Source: Thermoactinomycetaceae bacterium
Lineage (GTDB): Bacteria > Bacillota > Bacilli > Thermoactinomycetales > Thermoactinomycetaceae
Length of the DNA: 64,000 bases
Direction: 5' to 3'
NCBI GenBank assembly: GCA_025449975.1
Contig: JANWIG010000011.1
Span: 62,001 to 126,000 of the forward strand
Part shown: piece by piece, positions 24,525 through 34,194 of the stretch
Numbering within the stretch: position 1 is the stretch's first letter
How the letters are laid out: each line of letters begins with the position of its first letter
Position numbers and translations under genes: made by a program
The notes under the pieces: generated by a model
What the model was told of the DNA's origin: nothing
The model's database searches: none
The model's input: only the letters and a program-made list of their open reading frames with translations

Positions 24525-25379
24525 TTGCAGATCACCAGTCAAACAGGTATGCTCGGCTTGATTGGGCATCCCGTTGCTCATTCTAAATCGCCAGATATGA
24601 TGAATTGTGCCTGCCGAGAATTGGGTTTGCCCTTTGTTTATCTCGCTTTCGACATCGATCCTCAGGAACTCGGACAGGCTGTTGAGGGGATGAAAGCGCT
24701 TAAGTTTCGCGGTTTTAACGTAACCATTCCCCACAAAGTGGCTGTCATGGATTACCTGGATGAGCTAGATGAAAGTGCGAAAGAGATCGGTGCAGTAAAT
24801 ACAGTGGTTGAAAATAGTGGAAAATGGGTAGGACATAATACAGATGGGATCGGATATCTTCGTTCTCTGACAGAAGAGATTGCTGTACAGTTAGATCAAC
24901 AAAGAGTAGTGATGTTAGGAGCTGGTGGGGCAGCTCGGGCAGTAGGGTTTGCATTGGCGACGGCAGGTGTGGAAAGGATTACGGTTGCCAATCGCACGTT
25001 AGCCAAAGCGGAGCAACTGGCTAACCATTTGGCCAAGTGGGTGAAAACAGAAGCAATTAAGTTAGATGAAGCACAATCTCACATTGCCAAAGCTACTTTA
25101 TTGATCAATACAACGTCTGTGGGAATGCATCCCAATACGGATCAGCTGCCGATTCCAGCGGATTGGCTTCATGCAAAATTGATTGTGAGTGATCTCATTT
25201 ACCATCCCCGTGAGACGGATTTGCTTGCTGCTGCAAAAGCTCTTGGCGCCAAAACACATAATGGGATGGGAATGCTGGTTCATCAAGCGGCGGAGGCATT
25301 TACGCTTTGGATGGGTCAAAGACCACCTGTTCAACAGATGAAAAAGGTTCTGGAGGCGGCATTGACCGCTTCGGATTAG
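24525..25379 (+). CDS. aroE: Shikimate dehydrogenase (NADP+)
   Basis: A 284-residue enzyme reducing 3-dehydroshikimate to shikimate in chorismate synthesis. Motifs: GLIGHPVAHSKSPDMMN (substrate serines), FNVTIPHKVAVM (catalytic Lys), GAVNTVV, VGHNTDGIGYL, the Rossmann GAGGAARAV and the NRT motif (VANRTLAKAEQLA) for NADP. TTG 24525 follows AAAGGAG by about 9 bases. It begins only 18 bases after a terminator, so its own promoter is not obvious. In B. subtilis yqeI follows; here nadD follows directly. Confidence 0.96.
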   Translation: MQITSQTGMLGLIGHPVAHSKSPDMMNCACRELGLPFVYLAFDIDPQELGQAVEGMKALKFRGFNVTIPHKVAVMDYLDELDESAKEIGAVNTVVENSGKWVGHNTDGIGYLRSLTEEIAVQLDQQRVVMLGAGGAARAVGFALATAGVERITVANRTLAKAEQLANHLAKWVKTEAIKLDEAQSHIAKATLLINTTSVGMHPNTDQLPIPADWLHAKLIVSDLIYHPRETDLLAAAKALGAKTHNGMGMLVHQAAEAFTLWMGQRPPVQQMKKVLEAALTASD

Positions 25380-25395
25380 AAAGAGTGAAGAAGCG

Positions 25396-25980
25396 ATGAA
25401 GATAGGGATTATTGGTGGCACATTTGATCCCATTCATATGGGGCATTTATTGATTGCAGAACAGGCACGTGAGGTTGGAAAGCTCGATCAAGTATGGTTT
25501 ATTCCGTCTTCTTCTCCTCCTCATAAACAGCATAAGCAGATCACCCCATTTCAGCATCGTCTACAGATGGTATCATTAGCCATTGCCGACCATCCTGCTT
25601 TCCAGTTGTCCGATATTGAAATGCATTTATCCAGTCCATCTTATACGGTTCAAACGTTGACTGCACTCAAAGAGGCGTATCCAAATCACCAATTTTATAT
25701 CATTGTTGGGACAGACATGGTGAAGGATTTGCCAAGCTGGTATAAAATAGAAGAAATCCTTCAACTTTCTCAGGTGATCGGAGTAAGCCGCCCCGATGTG
25801 ACTTTGACTCATTTACCGGAATGGATTCAAAAAAGGCTCATCTATATAGCAGATGGCATCGAGATTCGCCTCTCTTCTTCCGTTATTCGCGAGCGGGTTG
25901 CCAAACGTATGTCGATTCGCTATCTTGTCCCACCGGGTGTAGATCAGTATATAAAGGAGAACCGTTTGTATGAATCTTGA
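25396..25980 (+). CDS. nadD: Nicotinate-nucleotide adenylyltransferase
   Basis: A 194-residue nucleotidyltransferase making deamido-NAD from NaMN and ATP. Motifs: GGTFDPIHMGHLL (the H-x-G-H site), VWFIPSSSPPHK, GTDMVKDLPSWY and the C-terminal SSSVIRERV. It follows aroE by 16 bases and overlaps yqeK by 11 bases. The RNA-binding gene yqeI, normally between aroE and nadD in B. subtilis, is absent. Confidence 0.96.
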   Translation: MKIGIIGGTFDPIHMGHLLIAEQAREVGKLDQVWFIPSSSPPHKQHKQITPFQHRLQMVSLAIADHPAFQLSDIEMHLSSPSYTVQTLTALKEAYPNHQFYIIVGTDMVKDLPSWYKIEEILQLSQVIGVSRPDVTLTHLPEWIQKRLIYIADGIEIRLSSSVIRERVAKRMSIRYLVPPGVDQYIKENRLYES

Positions 25981-26545
25981 CGAGATCATCCAAGCTACCA
26001 AAGAGCAGATGCCCCACTCCAGATGGGAGCATACCCTTCGTGTACGTGATACCGCTCTCCAATTAGCAGAAAAACACAAGCTTTCGCTACCCAAAGTTGA
26101 GATCGCAGCGATTTTACATGATTATGCTAAATTTTGGTCTGATGAACAGCTGATTTCTTGGATTAAGAAGTATAAGTTGCCAAGTGACTTATTGCAATAT
26201 AACAAAGAGCTATGGCATGGACCTGTCGGGGCAGAAGTAGCGAGACAAAAATGGAAAATTTTAGATGAAGAGATATGCAATGCGATTTGTTATCATACGA
26301 CTGGGAGACCCGCTATGTCACTAATAGAAAAAGTGATTTTCTTAGCGGATTATATCGAGCCCGCACGCAATTTTCCTGGATTAGATGAAGTACGGCATTT
26401 GGCTGAAAAAAACCTAGATCAAGCGATCCTTCAGTCTTTGGACAATACACTCACTTTTTTAATCAGTCGAGGGCAAAAGGTGTATCCTTTGACTCTGTTA
26501 ACACGAAATTATTATCTTGAGCTAGTAACGAATAAAGCTGAGTAG
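25970..26545 (+). CDS. yqeK: YqeK, HD-domain diadenosine tetraphosphate hydrolase
   Basis: A 191-residue HD-domain protein. Known homologues cleave Ap4A symmetrically to two ADP and help control spore and stress physiology. Metal-binding motifs are in order: RWEHTLRV, ILHDYAK, HGPVGAEVA, YHTTG and FLADYIEP. The ATG overlaps the end of nadD and has AAAGGAG inside nadD, a sign of translational coupling. Confidence 0.94.
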   Translation: MNLDEIIQATKEQMPHSRWEHTLRVRDTALQLAEKHKLSLPKVEIAAILHDYAKFWSDEQLISWIKKYKLPSDLLQYNKELWHGPVGAEVARQKWKILDEEICNAICYHTTGRPAMSLIEKVIFLADYIEPARNFPGLDEVRHLAEKNLDQAILQSLDNTLTFLISRGQKVYPLTLLTRNYYLELVTNKAE

Positions 26546-26626
26546 GTAAATGATTCGCGAAAAGTCAACTTAAACTTAAAGATGAACATCATCTTGGAAA
26601 ATGATGGTTCCAGAGGAGGAATCTAT

Positions 26627-26968
26627 TTGAATCTAGTGGAAATCGCGCAGTTAGTAGCCACCGCTGCCGAAGAAAAGAAAGCGCAAGGCGTGACGATTTT
26701 GGATATCCGTGGATTAGCGGCATTTGCTGATTACTTTGTGATTTGCCATGGAAATTCACAAATACAAGTACAAGCGATCGTCAAAGAGATCAAAGATCAA
26801 GCCTTAAAAAAAGGAATTGACATCAAAGGGATTGAAGGATTACGTGATGCGCGCTGGGTACTGATCGATCTCGGTGATGTGGTTGTTCATGTTTTCCACA
26901 AAGATGAACGTGACTTTTATGATTTGGAACGCCTATGGGGAGATGCCAGACAGGTTCTTGTCCAATAA
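26627..26968 (+). CDS. rsfS: Ribosome silencing factor RsfS
   Basis: A 113-residue protein that binds uL14 and blocks subunit joining when nutrients are short. Family motifs: DIRGLAAFADYFVICHGNS, GIEGLRDARWVLIDLGDVVVHVFHKDERDFYDLERLW. TTG 26627 is 7 bases after AGAGGAGG; an in-frame ATG at 26582 has no such site. It ends the yqeG-yqeK-rsfS group. B. subtilis yqeM and comER, which would follow, are absent. Confidence 0.95.
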   Translation: MNLVEIAQLVATAAEEKKAQGVTILDIRGLAAFADYFVICHGNSQIQVQAIVKEIKDQALKKGIDIKGIEGLRDARWVLIDLGDVVVHVFHKDERDFYDLERLWGDARQVLVQ

Positions 26969-27031
26969 GGAGAGAAGAGCGACGCCTGTAGGTGATATAG
27001 ATCAAATAAGTCTAGCTAACTGCATTAACCA

Positions 27032-27060
27032 TTGACACAGTATCATTTACTCCCTATAAT
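27032..27060 (+). promoter_or_regulatory. Consensus sigma-A promoter of the leuS T-box leader
   Basis: TTGACA (27032-27037), exactly 17 bases, TATAAT (27055-27060): a full consensus promoter. Start expected near 27067. Confidence 0.9.
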
Positions 27061-27066
27061 TCATAT

Positions 27067-27339
27067 TATATATTGATAGGTTATGATAAAGAGTAGTAGT
27101 TTGTCTGTTTTCAGCCCAGAGAGTTGGCGGTCGGTGTAAGCCAATCTGAAAACCCAAATGAACTCGCTTTATCGCTCTAAAAGGGAACAAGGATCTCCAG
27201 TACCTTTTGGCGGGTAATCCTCGTTATCGGATTTTTGAGTGAGTGTCTTTCTTTAAGAAGACACTAATTAGGGTGGTACCGCGGGATTGTTTATTAACCT
27301 CTCGTCCCTAGCTAATCAGCTGAGGGCGAGAGGTTTTTA
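27067..27339 (+). promoter_or_regulatory. T-box riboswitch of leuS (Leu, specifier CTC)
   Basis: Stem I features (AGAGAGTTGGCGG...GTGTAAGCC), specifier CTC at 27163-27165 in the context TGAA-CTC-GC, the T-box AGGGTGGTACCGCGGG (27270-27285) and a final terminator. Uncharged tRNA-Leu would pair with the specifier and with TGGT of the antiterminator to let leuS be read. Confidence 0.93.
27297..27339 (+). terminator. T-box-controlled terminator of leuS
   Basis: AACCTCTCGTCCCTAGCT pairs with AGCTGAGGGCGAGAGGTT with minor mismatch, followed by Ts; its left arm can pair alternatively with the T-box. Confidence 0.9.
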
Positions 27340-27387
27340 TAAATAGAAAAAATGGGTTATTTTGGTAAGATAAAGGAGGCATTGCGT

Positions 27388-29847
27388 ATGAGAGAATATA
27401 AAGCGGACGTAATCGAAAAAAAGTGGCAAGCCGTTTGGGAAGAAACAGGCATCCATCGGACGGATGAGGACGAATCAAAACCGAAATTTTACGCATTGGA
27501 ACAATTTCCATACCCTTCAGGTGAAGGACTACATATGGGACATACACGTGTCTATTCCATCGGTGATGTTGTCGCGCGTTTTCGCAAAATGAACGGATAT
27601 CGTGTACTTCATGTGATGGGAGCAGATGCTTTTGGATTACCGGCAGAAAATGCGGCGATTCAGCGTGGAGTGAACCCAAGAGACTGGACCTTGCAAAATA
27701 TGGAACGGATCAAACGAGAACAAACCTTGATCGGTGCTTCTTACGATTGGGATCGGTATATTAGTACTTGTTTACCTGAATACTATAAATTTAACCAGTG
27801 GCTATTTTTGCTCTTTTATGAGCGCGGCTTGGCCTATCGGAAAAAAGCGCAAGTCAACTGGTGTCCGCAATGTAGTACCGTTTTAGCCAATGAACAAGTG
27901 GAAAATGGGAAATGCTGGCGCTGCGATTCGGAAGTGATGAGAAAGAATTTGGAACAATGGTTTTTGCGGATCACGGATTATGCGGAGCGTTTATTGGAAG
28001 GCTTGGATCGACTGCCCAAGTGGCCGGATAAAGTGAAAGCGATGCAGCGTAACTGGATTGGAAAAAGCAAAGGGGCTCATATTACCTTCCCCATTCCAGA
28101 AATCGATGAAAAAGTGACCGTCTTTACCACAAGACCAGATACGTTATTTGGTGTCAGCTATATGGTTTTGGCTCCGGAACATCCCCTGGTTCCCAAGTTG
28201 ATTGAAGGAAAAGAGACCAAGGATACGATACTATCCTTTATCGAGCAAATGAAAAAACAATCGGAGATCGAACGCACCGCGAATGATACCGAAAAGATCG
28301 GTCGGTTTACGGGAGCTTACGCCGAGCATCCTTTAACAGGGAAGCAGGTCCCGATCTGGGTCGCTAACTATGTGTTGATGGACTATGGTACAGGAGCCGT
28401 GATGGGAGTACCGGCACATGATGAACGTGATTTTGAGTTTGCTAAGAAATATGACTTACCGATTCATGTAGTGATTCAACCGTCGGAAGAAAAGGGAAAA
28501 GTGGACTCTTTGGAAGAAGCCTATATCGAAGATGGAGTGTTGGTCAACTCAGGTCCTTTTGATGGCATGCCGAATCGGGAAGCGATCGGAGTGATTGCCG
28601 ATCATTTGGCAGAACACGGTTTGGGAGGACCAACGGTCAACTATCGTTTGCGTGACTGGCTCATTTCCCGGCAACGTTATTGGGGCACGCCGATTCCGAT
28701 GGTTTATTGCGATGATTGTGGGACGGTACCTGTTCCCAAAGAAGAACTTCCTGTTCTGCTGCCTGACGATATCGTGTTTGATGGCAAACGGAATCCATTG
28801 ACTACTTCGGAAACATTTGTTCAAACCTCTTGTCCAAAATGCGGAAAACCAGCCAAGCGTGAAACGGATACGATGGATACATTTGTTGATTCATCATGGT
28901 ATTTCCTCCGCTATACCGACGCAAAAAATGATGAGTTGCCTTTTGCCAAAGAAAAAGCAGATCAATGGATGGCGGTGGATGAATATATCGGCGGGATCGA
29001 GCATGCTGTCTTGCATTTGCTGTATTCGCGTTTCTTTACCAAAGTATTGTATGATGCAGGACTGGTCTCGGTAGATGAGCCATTTACCAGCTTATTAACC
29101 CAAGGAATGGTCTTAAAAGACGGCGCTAAAATGTCCAAATCAAAAGGAAATGTGGTCAGTCCACTCGAAATCATTCAACGTTATGGAGCCGATACGGCAC
29201 GCCTCTTTATTTTGTTTGCTGCTCCACCGGATCGGGATCTGGACTGGAGCGATACAGGTGTTGAGGGAAGTTATCGCTTTTTAAATCGGGTATGGCGGTT
29301 GATCGTCCAAAATGAAGCTCTCTTTAAACAAGAGATAAAGGACGAAAAAATTCAAAGCAGTGAAGCCAAGGAATTGCGTCGCCAATTGCACCAGGCCATT
29401 CAGAAAGTGACGCATGAGATTGGCGAGCGCAACCACTTTAATACAGCGATCAGTGCGATTATGAAGTTGGTGAATGAACTTTATAGTTATCCGGAAGACC
29501 GTGAACGGGGAATCTTCAAAGAAGCGTTGCTCAGATTGGTTCAACTTTTAGCTCCGATGGTTCCGCATATTACGGAAGAATTATGGAACATCATGGGGCA
29601 ACAGGGCAGTGTCCATCTCTCTGCGTGGCCAACCTATGATCCGGAGGCACTGGTTCAAGATGAAATTGAAATCGTTGTCCAAATCAATGGCAAGATAAAA
29701 GAAAAGCTTGTCGTTTCTGCTCAAGCTGATAAATCAGAAATAGAAAAACAAGCTTTTTCTCAAGAAAAAATCCAATCTTTGATCGCCGGCAAAACCGTGC
29801 GAAAAGTGATTGTTGTGCCCGGGCGGTTAATCAATATTGTTGTTTGA
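27388..29847 (+). CDS. leuS: Leucyl-tRNA synthetase
   Basis: An 819-residue class I synthetase. HIGH motif region [10 protein letters not shown], zinc site [23 protein letters not shown]1 editing domain ([39 protein letters not shown]), KMSKS motif [12 protein letters not shown], and the C-terminal anticodon/tRNA domain are all present. ATG 27388 is 8 bases after AAAGGAGG. Expression is set by the T-box leader in front. In B. subtilis leuS is not in this neighbourhood; here it sits between rsfS and comEA. Confidence 0.97.
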   Translation: MREYKADVIEKKWQAVWEETGIHRTDEDESKPKFYALEQFPYPSGEGLHMGHTRVYSIGDVVARFRKMNGYRVLHVMGADAFGLPAENAAIQRGVNPRDWTLQNMERIKREQTLIGASYDWDRYISTCLPEYYKFNQWLFLLFYERGLAYRKKAQVNWCPQCSTVLANEQVENGKCWRCDSEVMRKNLEQWFLRITDYAERLLEGLDRLPKWPDKVKAMQRNWIGKSKGAHITFPIPEIDEKVTVFTTRPDTLFGVSYMVLAPEHPLVPKLIEGKETKDTILSFIEQMKKQSEIERTANDTEKIGRFTGAYAEHPLTGKQVPIWVANYVLMDYGTGAVMGVPAHDERDFEFAKKYDLPIHVVIQPSEEKGKVDSLEEAYIEDGVLVNSGPFDGMPNREAIGVIADHLAEHGLGGPTVNYRLRDWLISRQRYWGTPIPMVYCDDCGTVPVPKEELPVLLPDDIVFDGKRNPLTTSETFVQTSCPKCGKPAKRETDTMDTFVDSSWYFLRYTDAKNDELPFAKEKADQWMAVDEYIGGIEHAVLHLLYSRFFTKVLYDAGLVSVDEPFTSLLTQGMVLKDGAKMSKSKGNVVSPLEIIQRYGADTARLFILFAAPPDRDLDWSDTGVEGSYRFLNRVWRLIVQNEALFKQEIKDEKIQSSEAKELRRQLHQAIQKVTHEIGERNHFNTAISAIMKLVNELYSYPEDRERGIFKEALLRLVQLLAPMVPHITEELWNIMGQQGSVHLSAWPTYDPEALVQDEIEIVVQINGKIKEKLVVSAQADKSEIEKQAFSQEKIQSLIAGKTVRKVIVVPGRLINIVV

Positions 29848-29848
29848 T

Positions 29849-29893
29849 AAAAAATAGCCTTGTTCTCTCTCATGAGTACAAGGCTATTTTTTG
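29849..29893 (+). terminator. Terminator of leuS
   Basis: AAAAAATAGCCTTGT (29849-29863) pairs perfectly with ACAAGGCTATTTTTT (29878-29892). Confidence 0.92.
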
Positions 29894-30062
29894 TTTATAC
29901 CCTAAAAGTGAAGAGAAACCATATGGAAAAGTCGAAAAGGATATGTCATTTTTTTTGCAAATTTTCTACTATGCTATTGAAAGTCTGTGACATATCCATG
30001 GAAAGGAAAATAGAAATAGTATAATAAAAAAGAAATTAGCGATATAAAAAGAGGTGGGGCGA

Positions 30063-33000
30063 TTGCAAACGCCGTTTCGGGCTCAAAAAGAGATTTTCCA
30101 AGAATGCTTTCACAGTTATTTTAGTCAATGTTTGTCATATCAAGAATTCTATAATCAATTGGATGAAATTTTGTTATTGGGTGATCGCTTAATTGAAGCG
30201 AGCAAAGGTGAAAGTGAATTTAGTGAGATCGAATATTTTGCTGATTTCATCCTTACATATAGATTTGATCGCGGACCTTCGTCTGAAGAGATTCGCACCT
30301 GGTTATTCGCGATCGATGATTGGCTAAATGCGATTGCTTATTTTCTTAACCCTCTTTATGCTGCCCAGCAGGAGGGATGGTCGGAAGCGCTTGAAGCACT
30401 TCAGCTGATCACAGAGCAATCCGATGATCCGTTTACGCAAATGATTCAAAAGGCTTATACCGCAAGGCAACAAATCGACGAGGAACAAGAGAGAAGCGAT
30501 GAAGAGTCTCAGCAATTGATCGAAGCGATCCTCGTGACCATCATTGCTCCTCTATATAAACATGCCACCGAGTTACACCAGGCGTTGAGAGATTTGATTA
30601 CATCTGAGATCGAAAATGAAGAGACTTTAGCCCAGTTAAGCCTGATCGAAGATATTCGGCAGCAAAAGGTCGAGGAAAGCAAAGTTCGACGGGAACTGGC
30701 TAAGAAAATAACCAATCGGTTACTAACTTCTTCAGGAGAACAAGGGAATTATTTCTTGGTTACTGGTTTTGAAGGGACAGGCAAAACCACATTGGTTAGC
30801 AATATTGTCGAAAACCTGATTATGGAGACGAATGGAGTCGGCTTCTCGGCTGGTCATATCCGTGCTGTCGCTCCGTGGTTACCAAGTACATTGCTCTATT
30901 TTGGGCGTTGCTCGGATCGGATTGAGCAGGTTGTTCGTTCGCTGGTCGATCAGGCCAATGCCTGTTTGATCAACAAAGTAGAAGAAGAATTGTTGGACTT
31001 TCAAAAATATGAACAACTCGAAAGGGTCGATGACTCATTCCAACTTTTGGAAGTGATGATGGAAGATTATCGGAAGGTGATCTATCGTATTTTAGAACGG
31101 TTGGTAAAAGAACGGGGTCAAGCGCTACTCATAATCGATTCCTTGGACAATATCGTCCAGAATCACGAGGAAAAGCTAGGCTTTTTACCAGAGAAGTTGC
31201 CAGCCGGTGCCCAAGTGTTGATCACTGCTAGGACCAATTCCGTTGCTGAAAAATGGTTGAAAAGACGAATGAGACCGCATCTCTGGCGGCTAAGCAATTT
31301 CTCCTATTCCGAAGTGTTGGGAATGTTGGAAACCGAGAACCAAGAAGAGAAAAACTATTTATTAAATCATTTGGTAAAGAAAAGTGCTACATGGCCAGCC
31401 TATATCGCTTTTGTCGCTACGGAGTTAGAGCAAGGGAAGAAGCTGAAAGAAGTTCAGTCTTTCCATAAGAATCGCTGGTTGGCGAGGTTAGCTGATCGCT
31501 GGGAATCGGATCAACTCACTGCGGAACAAAATCGGATGTTAAAAGAGGTACAAAAATTATTAGCCATTTTTGAACCGGTTGCTCCCCTGCATTTGGACTT
31601 TATTCATCTCTTTTTAAATCTGCAAGGGTTTCAGCTTGAGAAGCCGGAGTTGAGAAGATGTTTAAGTTTGGTTCAAGATCAGTTGGAAGGGCTTGAAGAG
31701 CAAAAAGTAAAGCTAAAATTGAGCGCATTGGCCCAGTATATTCGCGAAGATTACTATGATCAATTTGATCTACTCCCATTTTTTGAGCGGACGACTGCGT
31801 GGTTGCTGAAGTTAAAAGAATACTTTGCTCATCCTCTGGTTACGGAAACGATGGCTCGCTTCGTCTGGCATTGGACGGATGAAAGTAAGATCTGGCAAAT
31901 GAAATTGCGTGAGTCTGTCAAACAACTTTTGGCTCAGCTGTATGAGCAGAAGAATGCCCAACTGCTTTTTGAAATGTATAGCTTTATGCGAAAAGAGATT
32001 CATCGTTCACAAGCAACGAGTCAAATGGTTTTACAATATGCCGCCATGCTCGGACATACGAAGGCGATGGTCGCGTTAGGGGTTCATGCACTCAATGGGA
32101 TCAGCGGAAAAAGAAATAGCGAGGAAGGAAAAAAATGGTTGGAACAAGCTGCCGACTTAGGTGATCTGGATGCCATGTATGTGCTTGGCAACCGTCTGTT
32201 GGATGGAAACGGACTGGTGCGCGATGAACAAACAGGGAAAGCATGGCTAGAAAAAGCCACAAAAGCTGGTCATGTAGATGCCACTTTTTCACTTAGTCAG
32301 CGTTTATTGGATCGCCAAGGAGTAGAGCGCGATGAAGAAGCAGGGAAAAAATGGTTGGAACAATTGGCGCGCTCTGGTCATTTGGGAGCCATGATCCAGT
32401 TAGGGAAACGCTTGTTGGATCGTAAAGGAGTCGAACGGGATGAGTTGGCTGGTCGTCGTTGGTTAGAGGAAGCGGCCAGACAAGACCATGTCGGCGCGAT
32501 GATTGAGCTAGGTCGTCGCCTACTCGACGGTCGTGGGATGGAAAGAGATGAATCAAGAGGCAAAGCTTGGTTAGAGGAAGCGGCCAAACGAGGCAATGTC
32601 GGAGCGATGTTTGCCTTAGGCAGTTGTCTACTCGATCAAAAGACAACCGAACAGGAAAAGATGAAAGGAAGACTTTGGTTGGAAGAAGCCGCTCGTTGTG
32701 GCAATGTGGGCGCCATGATCGAACTAGGTCGTCGCCTGCTCGATGGCCGTGGAATGGAACAAGATGAAGTGCAAGGCAAAGCATGGTTGAAAGAAGCAGC
32801 GCAAACCGGCAATGTGGGCGCCATGATCGAACTGGGTCGCCGCTTGCTCGACGGTCGTGGAGTCGCTGTCGATGAACAAGCTGGAAAGCGGTGGCTAGAA
32901 AATGTCGCAAAAGCGGGGAACGTTGGGGGAATCTTTGAATTAGGTCGTCGTCTGCTCGATGGCAAAGGAGTCGCGAGAGATGAAGTAGAAGGCCGCCGTT

Positions 33001-33455
33001 GGCTCGAAAAGCTGGCTGAACAAGGAAATGAAGGCGCCATGATCGAACTGGGCCGTCGTTTGTTGGATGGGAAAGGTTTGACCAAGGACGAAGCTGCTGG
33101 TTGTCGCTGGATTGAAGCGGCTGCTCGTATGGGGAATGTCGAAGCGATGGTTATTTTAGGAAACCGTTTGTTGGATGGGCGAGGAACAGAACTCAATGAA
33201 CAAGAAGGAAGAAGATGGCTTGAAGAAGCCGCCCGAACAGGTAATGTAAAAGCGATGATCGCTTTGGGAAATCGTCTGTTAGAAGGCAGAGGATTAAAAC
33301 AGGACGAAGCAGAAGGAAAGAAATGGATGGAAGAAGCAGCCAAGTCAGGCAATGTGGGCGCCATGCTTGAGCTGGGAAAACGTCTGCGCGAAGGACGTGG
33401 CTTGACAAAGAATTTAGAAGAAGGGGAAAAATGGCTGAAAGAAGCCCAAGCTTAA
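30063..33455 (+). CDS. STAND-like P-loop NTPase with 13 C-terminal Sel1-like repeats
   Basis: A 1130-residue protein with no close named family that I recognise. Residues 1-220 are helical and unassigned. Walker A GFEGTGKTT is at 235-243, Walker B ALLIIDSLDN at 354-363, and VLITART follows as a sensor-like strand, giving a STAND/NACHT-like ATPase core; a helical/winged stretch leads to residue 663. Residues 664-1130 are 13 Sel1-like repeats of 36 residues (GNVGAMIELGRRLLDGRG type). TTG 30063 follows GAGGTGG by 5 bases; GTG 30054 is possible. Monocistronic with its own terminator. Such architecture fits a sensor/scaffold ATPase, possibly in signalling or defence, but function is inferred only. 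Confidence 0.8.
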   Translation: MQTPFRAQKEIFQECFHSYFSQCLSYQEFYNQLDEILLLGDRLIEASKGESEFSEIEYFADFILTYRFDRGPSSEEIRTWLFAIDDWLNAIAYFLNPLYAAQQEGWSEALEALQLITEQSDDPFTQMIQKAYTARQQIDEEQERSDEESQQLIEAILVTIIAPLYKHATELHQALRDLITSEIENEETLAQLSLIEDIRQQKVEESKVRRELAKKITNRLLTSSGEQGNYFLVTGFEGTGKTTLVSNIVENLIMETNGVGFSAGHIRAVAPWLPSTLLYFGRCSDRIEQVVRSLVDQANACLINKVEEELLDFQKYEQLERVDDSFQLLEVMMEDYRKVIYRILERLVKERGQALLIIDSLDNIVQNHEEKLGFLPEKLPAGAQVLITARTNSVAEKWLKRRMRPHLWRLSNFSYSEVLGMLETENQEEKNYLLNHLVKKSATWPAYIAFVATELEQGKKLKEVQSFHKNRWLARLADRWESDQLTAEQNRMLKEVQKLLAIFEPVAPLHLDFIHLFLNLQGFQLEKPELRRCLSLVQDQLEGLEEQKVKLKLSALAQYIREDYYDQFDLLPFFERTTAWLLKLKEYFAHPLVTETMARFVWHWTDESKIWQMKLRESVKQLLAQLYEQKNAQLLFEMYSFMRKEIHRSQATSQMVLQYAAMLGHTKAMVALGVHALNGISGKRNSEEGKKWLEQAADLGDLDAMYVLGNRLLDGNGLVRDEQTGKAWLEKATKAGHVDATFSLSQRLLDRQGVERDEEAGKKWLEQLARSGHLGAMIQLGKRLLDRKGVERDELAGRRWLEEAARQDHVGAMIELGRRLLDGRGMERDESRGKAWLEEAAKRGNVGAMFALGSCLLDQKTTEQEKMKGRLWLEEAARCGNVGAMIELGRRLLDGRGMEQDEVQGKAWLKEAAQTGNVGAMIELGRRLLDGRGVAVDEQAGKRWLENVAKAGNVGGIFELGRRLLDGKGVARDEVEGRRWLEKLAEQGNEGAMIELGRRLLDGKGLTKDEAAGCRWIEAAARMGNVEAMVILGNRLLDGRGTELNEQEGRRWLEEAARTGNVKAMIALGNRLLEGRGLKQDEAEGKKWMEEAAKSGNVGAMLELGKRLREGRGLTKNLEEGEKWLKEAQA
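32052..33452 (+). repeat. Thirteen tandem 108-bp coding repeats (Sel1-like)
   Basis: In-frame 36-codon repeats fill the 3' third of the NTPase gene. Several are nearly identical at DNA level (for example GGCAATGTGGGCGCCATGAT recurs near 32698 and 32806), pointing to recent duplication or gene conversion. Repeats 1 and 6 are the most divergent. Confidence 0.85.
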
Positions 33456-33463
33456 AGGAAGAG

Positions 33464-33507
33464 AAAGAAGTCAAACCAGTATAAATACTCGGTTTGACTT
33501 CTTTTTT
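33464..33507 (+). terminator. Terminator of the Sel1-repeat NTPase gene
   Basis: AAAGAAGTCAAACC (33464-33477) pairs with GGTTTGACTTCTTT (33491-33504), then TTT; inner GTAT/ATAC extends the stem. Confidence 0.92.
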
Positions 33508-33580
33508 ATTGAATAAAAGGAAAAAGTAGAAAAAAAGAGAAGTTAGTAAAAAATGGGAATGGAGGTGCAGAAAGGGGCGA

Positions 33581-34189
33581 ATGTTGTCTTTTGATTGGAC
33601 ACCACGAGAAAAGAAACTATTTATCGCATGTATCGTGATCAGTCTGCTTGCCTTGGGAGTTGTGTTTTTACCGAATCATGCAGCCAAAGAACAAATAATG
33701 GAATCATCCGATCCACTCCCACCCATGGCGGAGGAAAAAACACCTGCACCTCAGCAAGAAAAATCTGCTCAACTGGTGGTTGATCTCAAAGGAGCAGTGA
33801 AAAAGCCAGGGATTTATCAGATGGATTCGGCAGCACGGGTGTTTGATGTATTGGAATCAGCTGGTGGTGCTTTACAAGAAGCAGATCTCAATCAAGTGAA
33901 TTTAGCACAGACGCTTTCCGATGGGATGGTTATTTATGTGCCGAGAAAAGGGGAAACTGTACCAGTCATCAGCCCGATGGCTGGCTCAACAACGATGAAG
34001 AAAATCAATGTGAATCTGGCGACGGCAGAAGAGCTCTTGCAGCTGGAAGGAATCGGACCCTCCAAAGCCAAAGCGATCATTGAGTATCGAGAAAAGAATG
34101 GCCCTTATCGTAGCGTCGATGAGTTAGCCAATGTATCGGGAATAGGCGAAAAAATGTTAGCAAAGTTTCGTGATCAGATCACCATTTAA
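33581..34189 (+). CDS. comEA: Competence protein ComEA
   Basis: A 202-residue DNA receptor of the transformation machinery, tethered to the outer face of the membrane. One N-terminal transmembrane segment (about 13-30), a Pro/Glu-rich linker, an SLBB domain (about 63-125, VDLKGAVKKPGIYQM) and a C-terminal helix-hairpin-helix pair (about 142-202, INVNLATAEELLQLEGIG, VSGIGEKML) that binds dsDNA. The ATG follows AAAGGGG; GGAGGTG is further upstream. In B. subtilis comEB and comEC follow; here a TetR gene and rocD intervene on the opposite strand. Confidence 0.94.
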   Translation: MLSFDWTPREKKLFIACIVISLLALGVVFLPNHAAKEQIMESSDPLPPMAEEKTPAPQQEKSAQLVVDLKGAVKKPGIYQMDSAARVFDVLESAGGALQEADLNQVNLAQTLSDGMVIYVPRKGETVPVISPMAGSTTMKKINVNLATAEELLQLEGIGPSKAKAIIEYREKNGPYRSVDELANVSGIGEKMLAKFRDQITI

Positions 34190-34194
34190 CGGGT

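Noticed and set aside
32052-33452. Regularly spaced direct repeats that might suggest a CRISPR array
   Set aside because: Units are 108 bp, in frame, without spacers, and encode Sel1-like repeats.
32293-33474. Long minus-strand frames (up to 242 codons) opposite the Sel1-like repeats
   Set aside because: They are a by-product of the 108-bp repeat and codon bias: the same antisense segment repeats each unit. No start signals.
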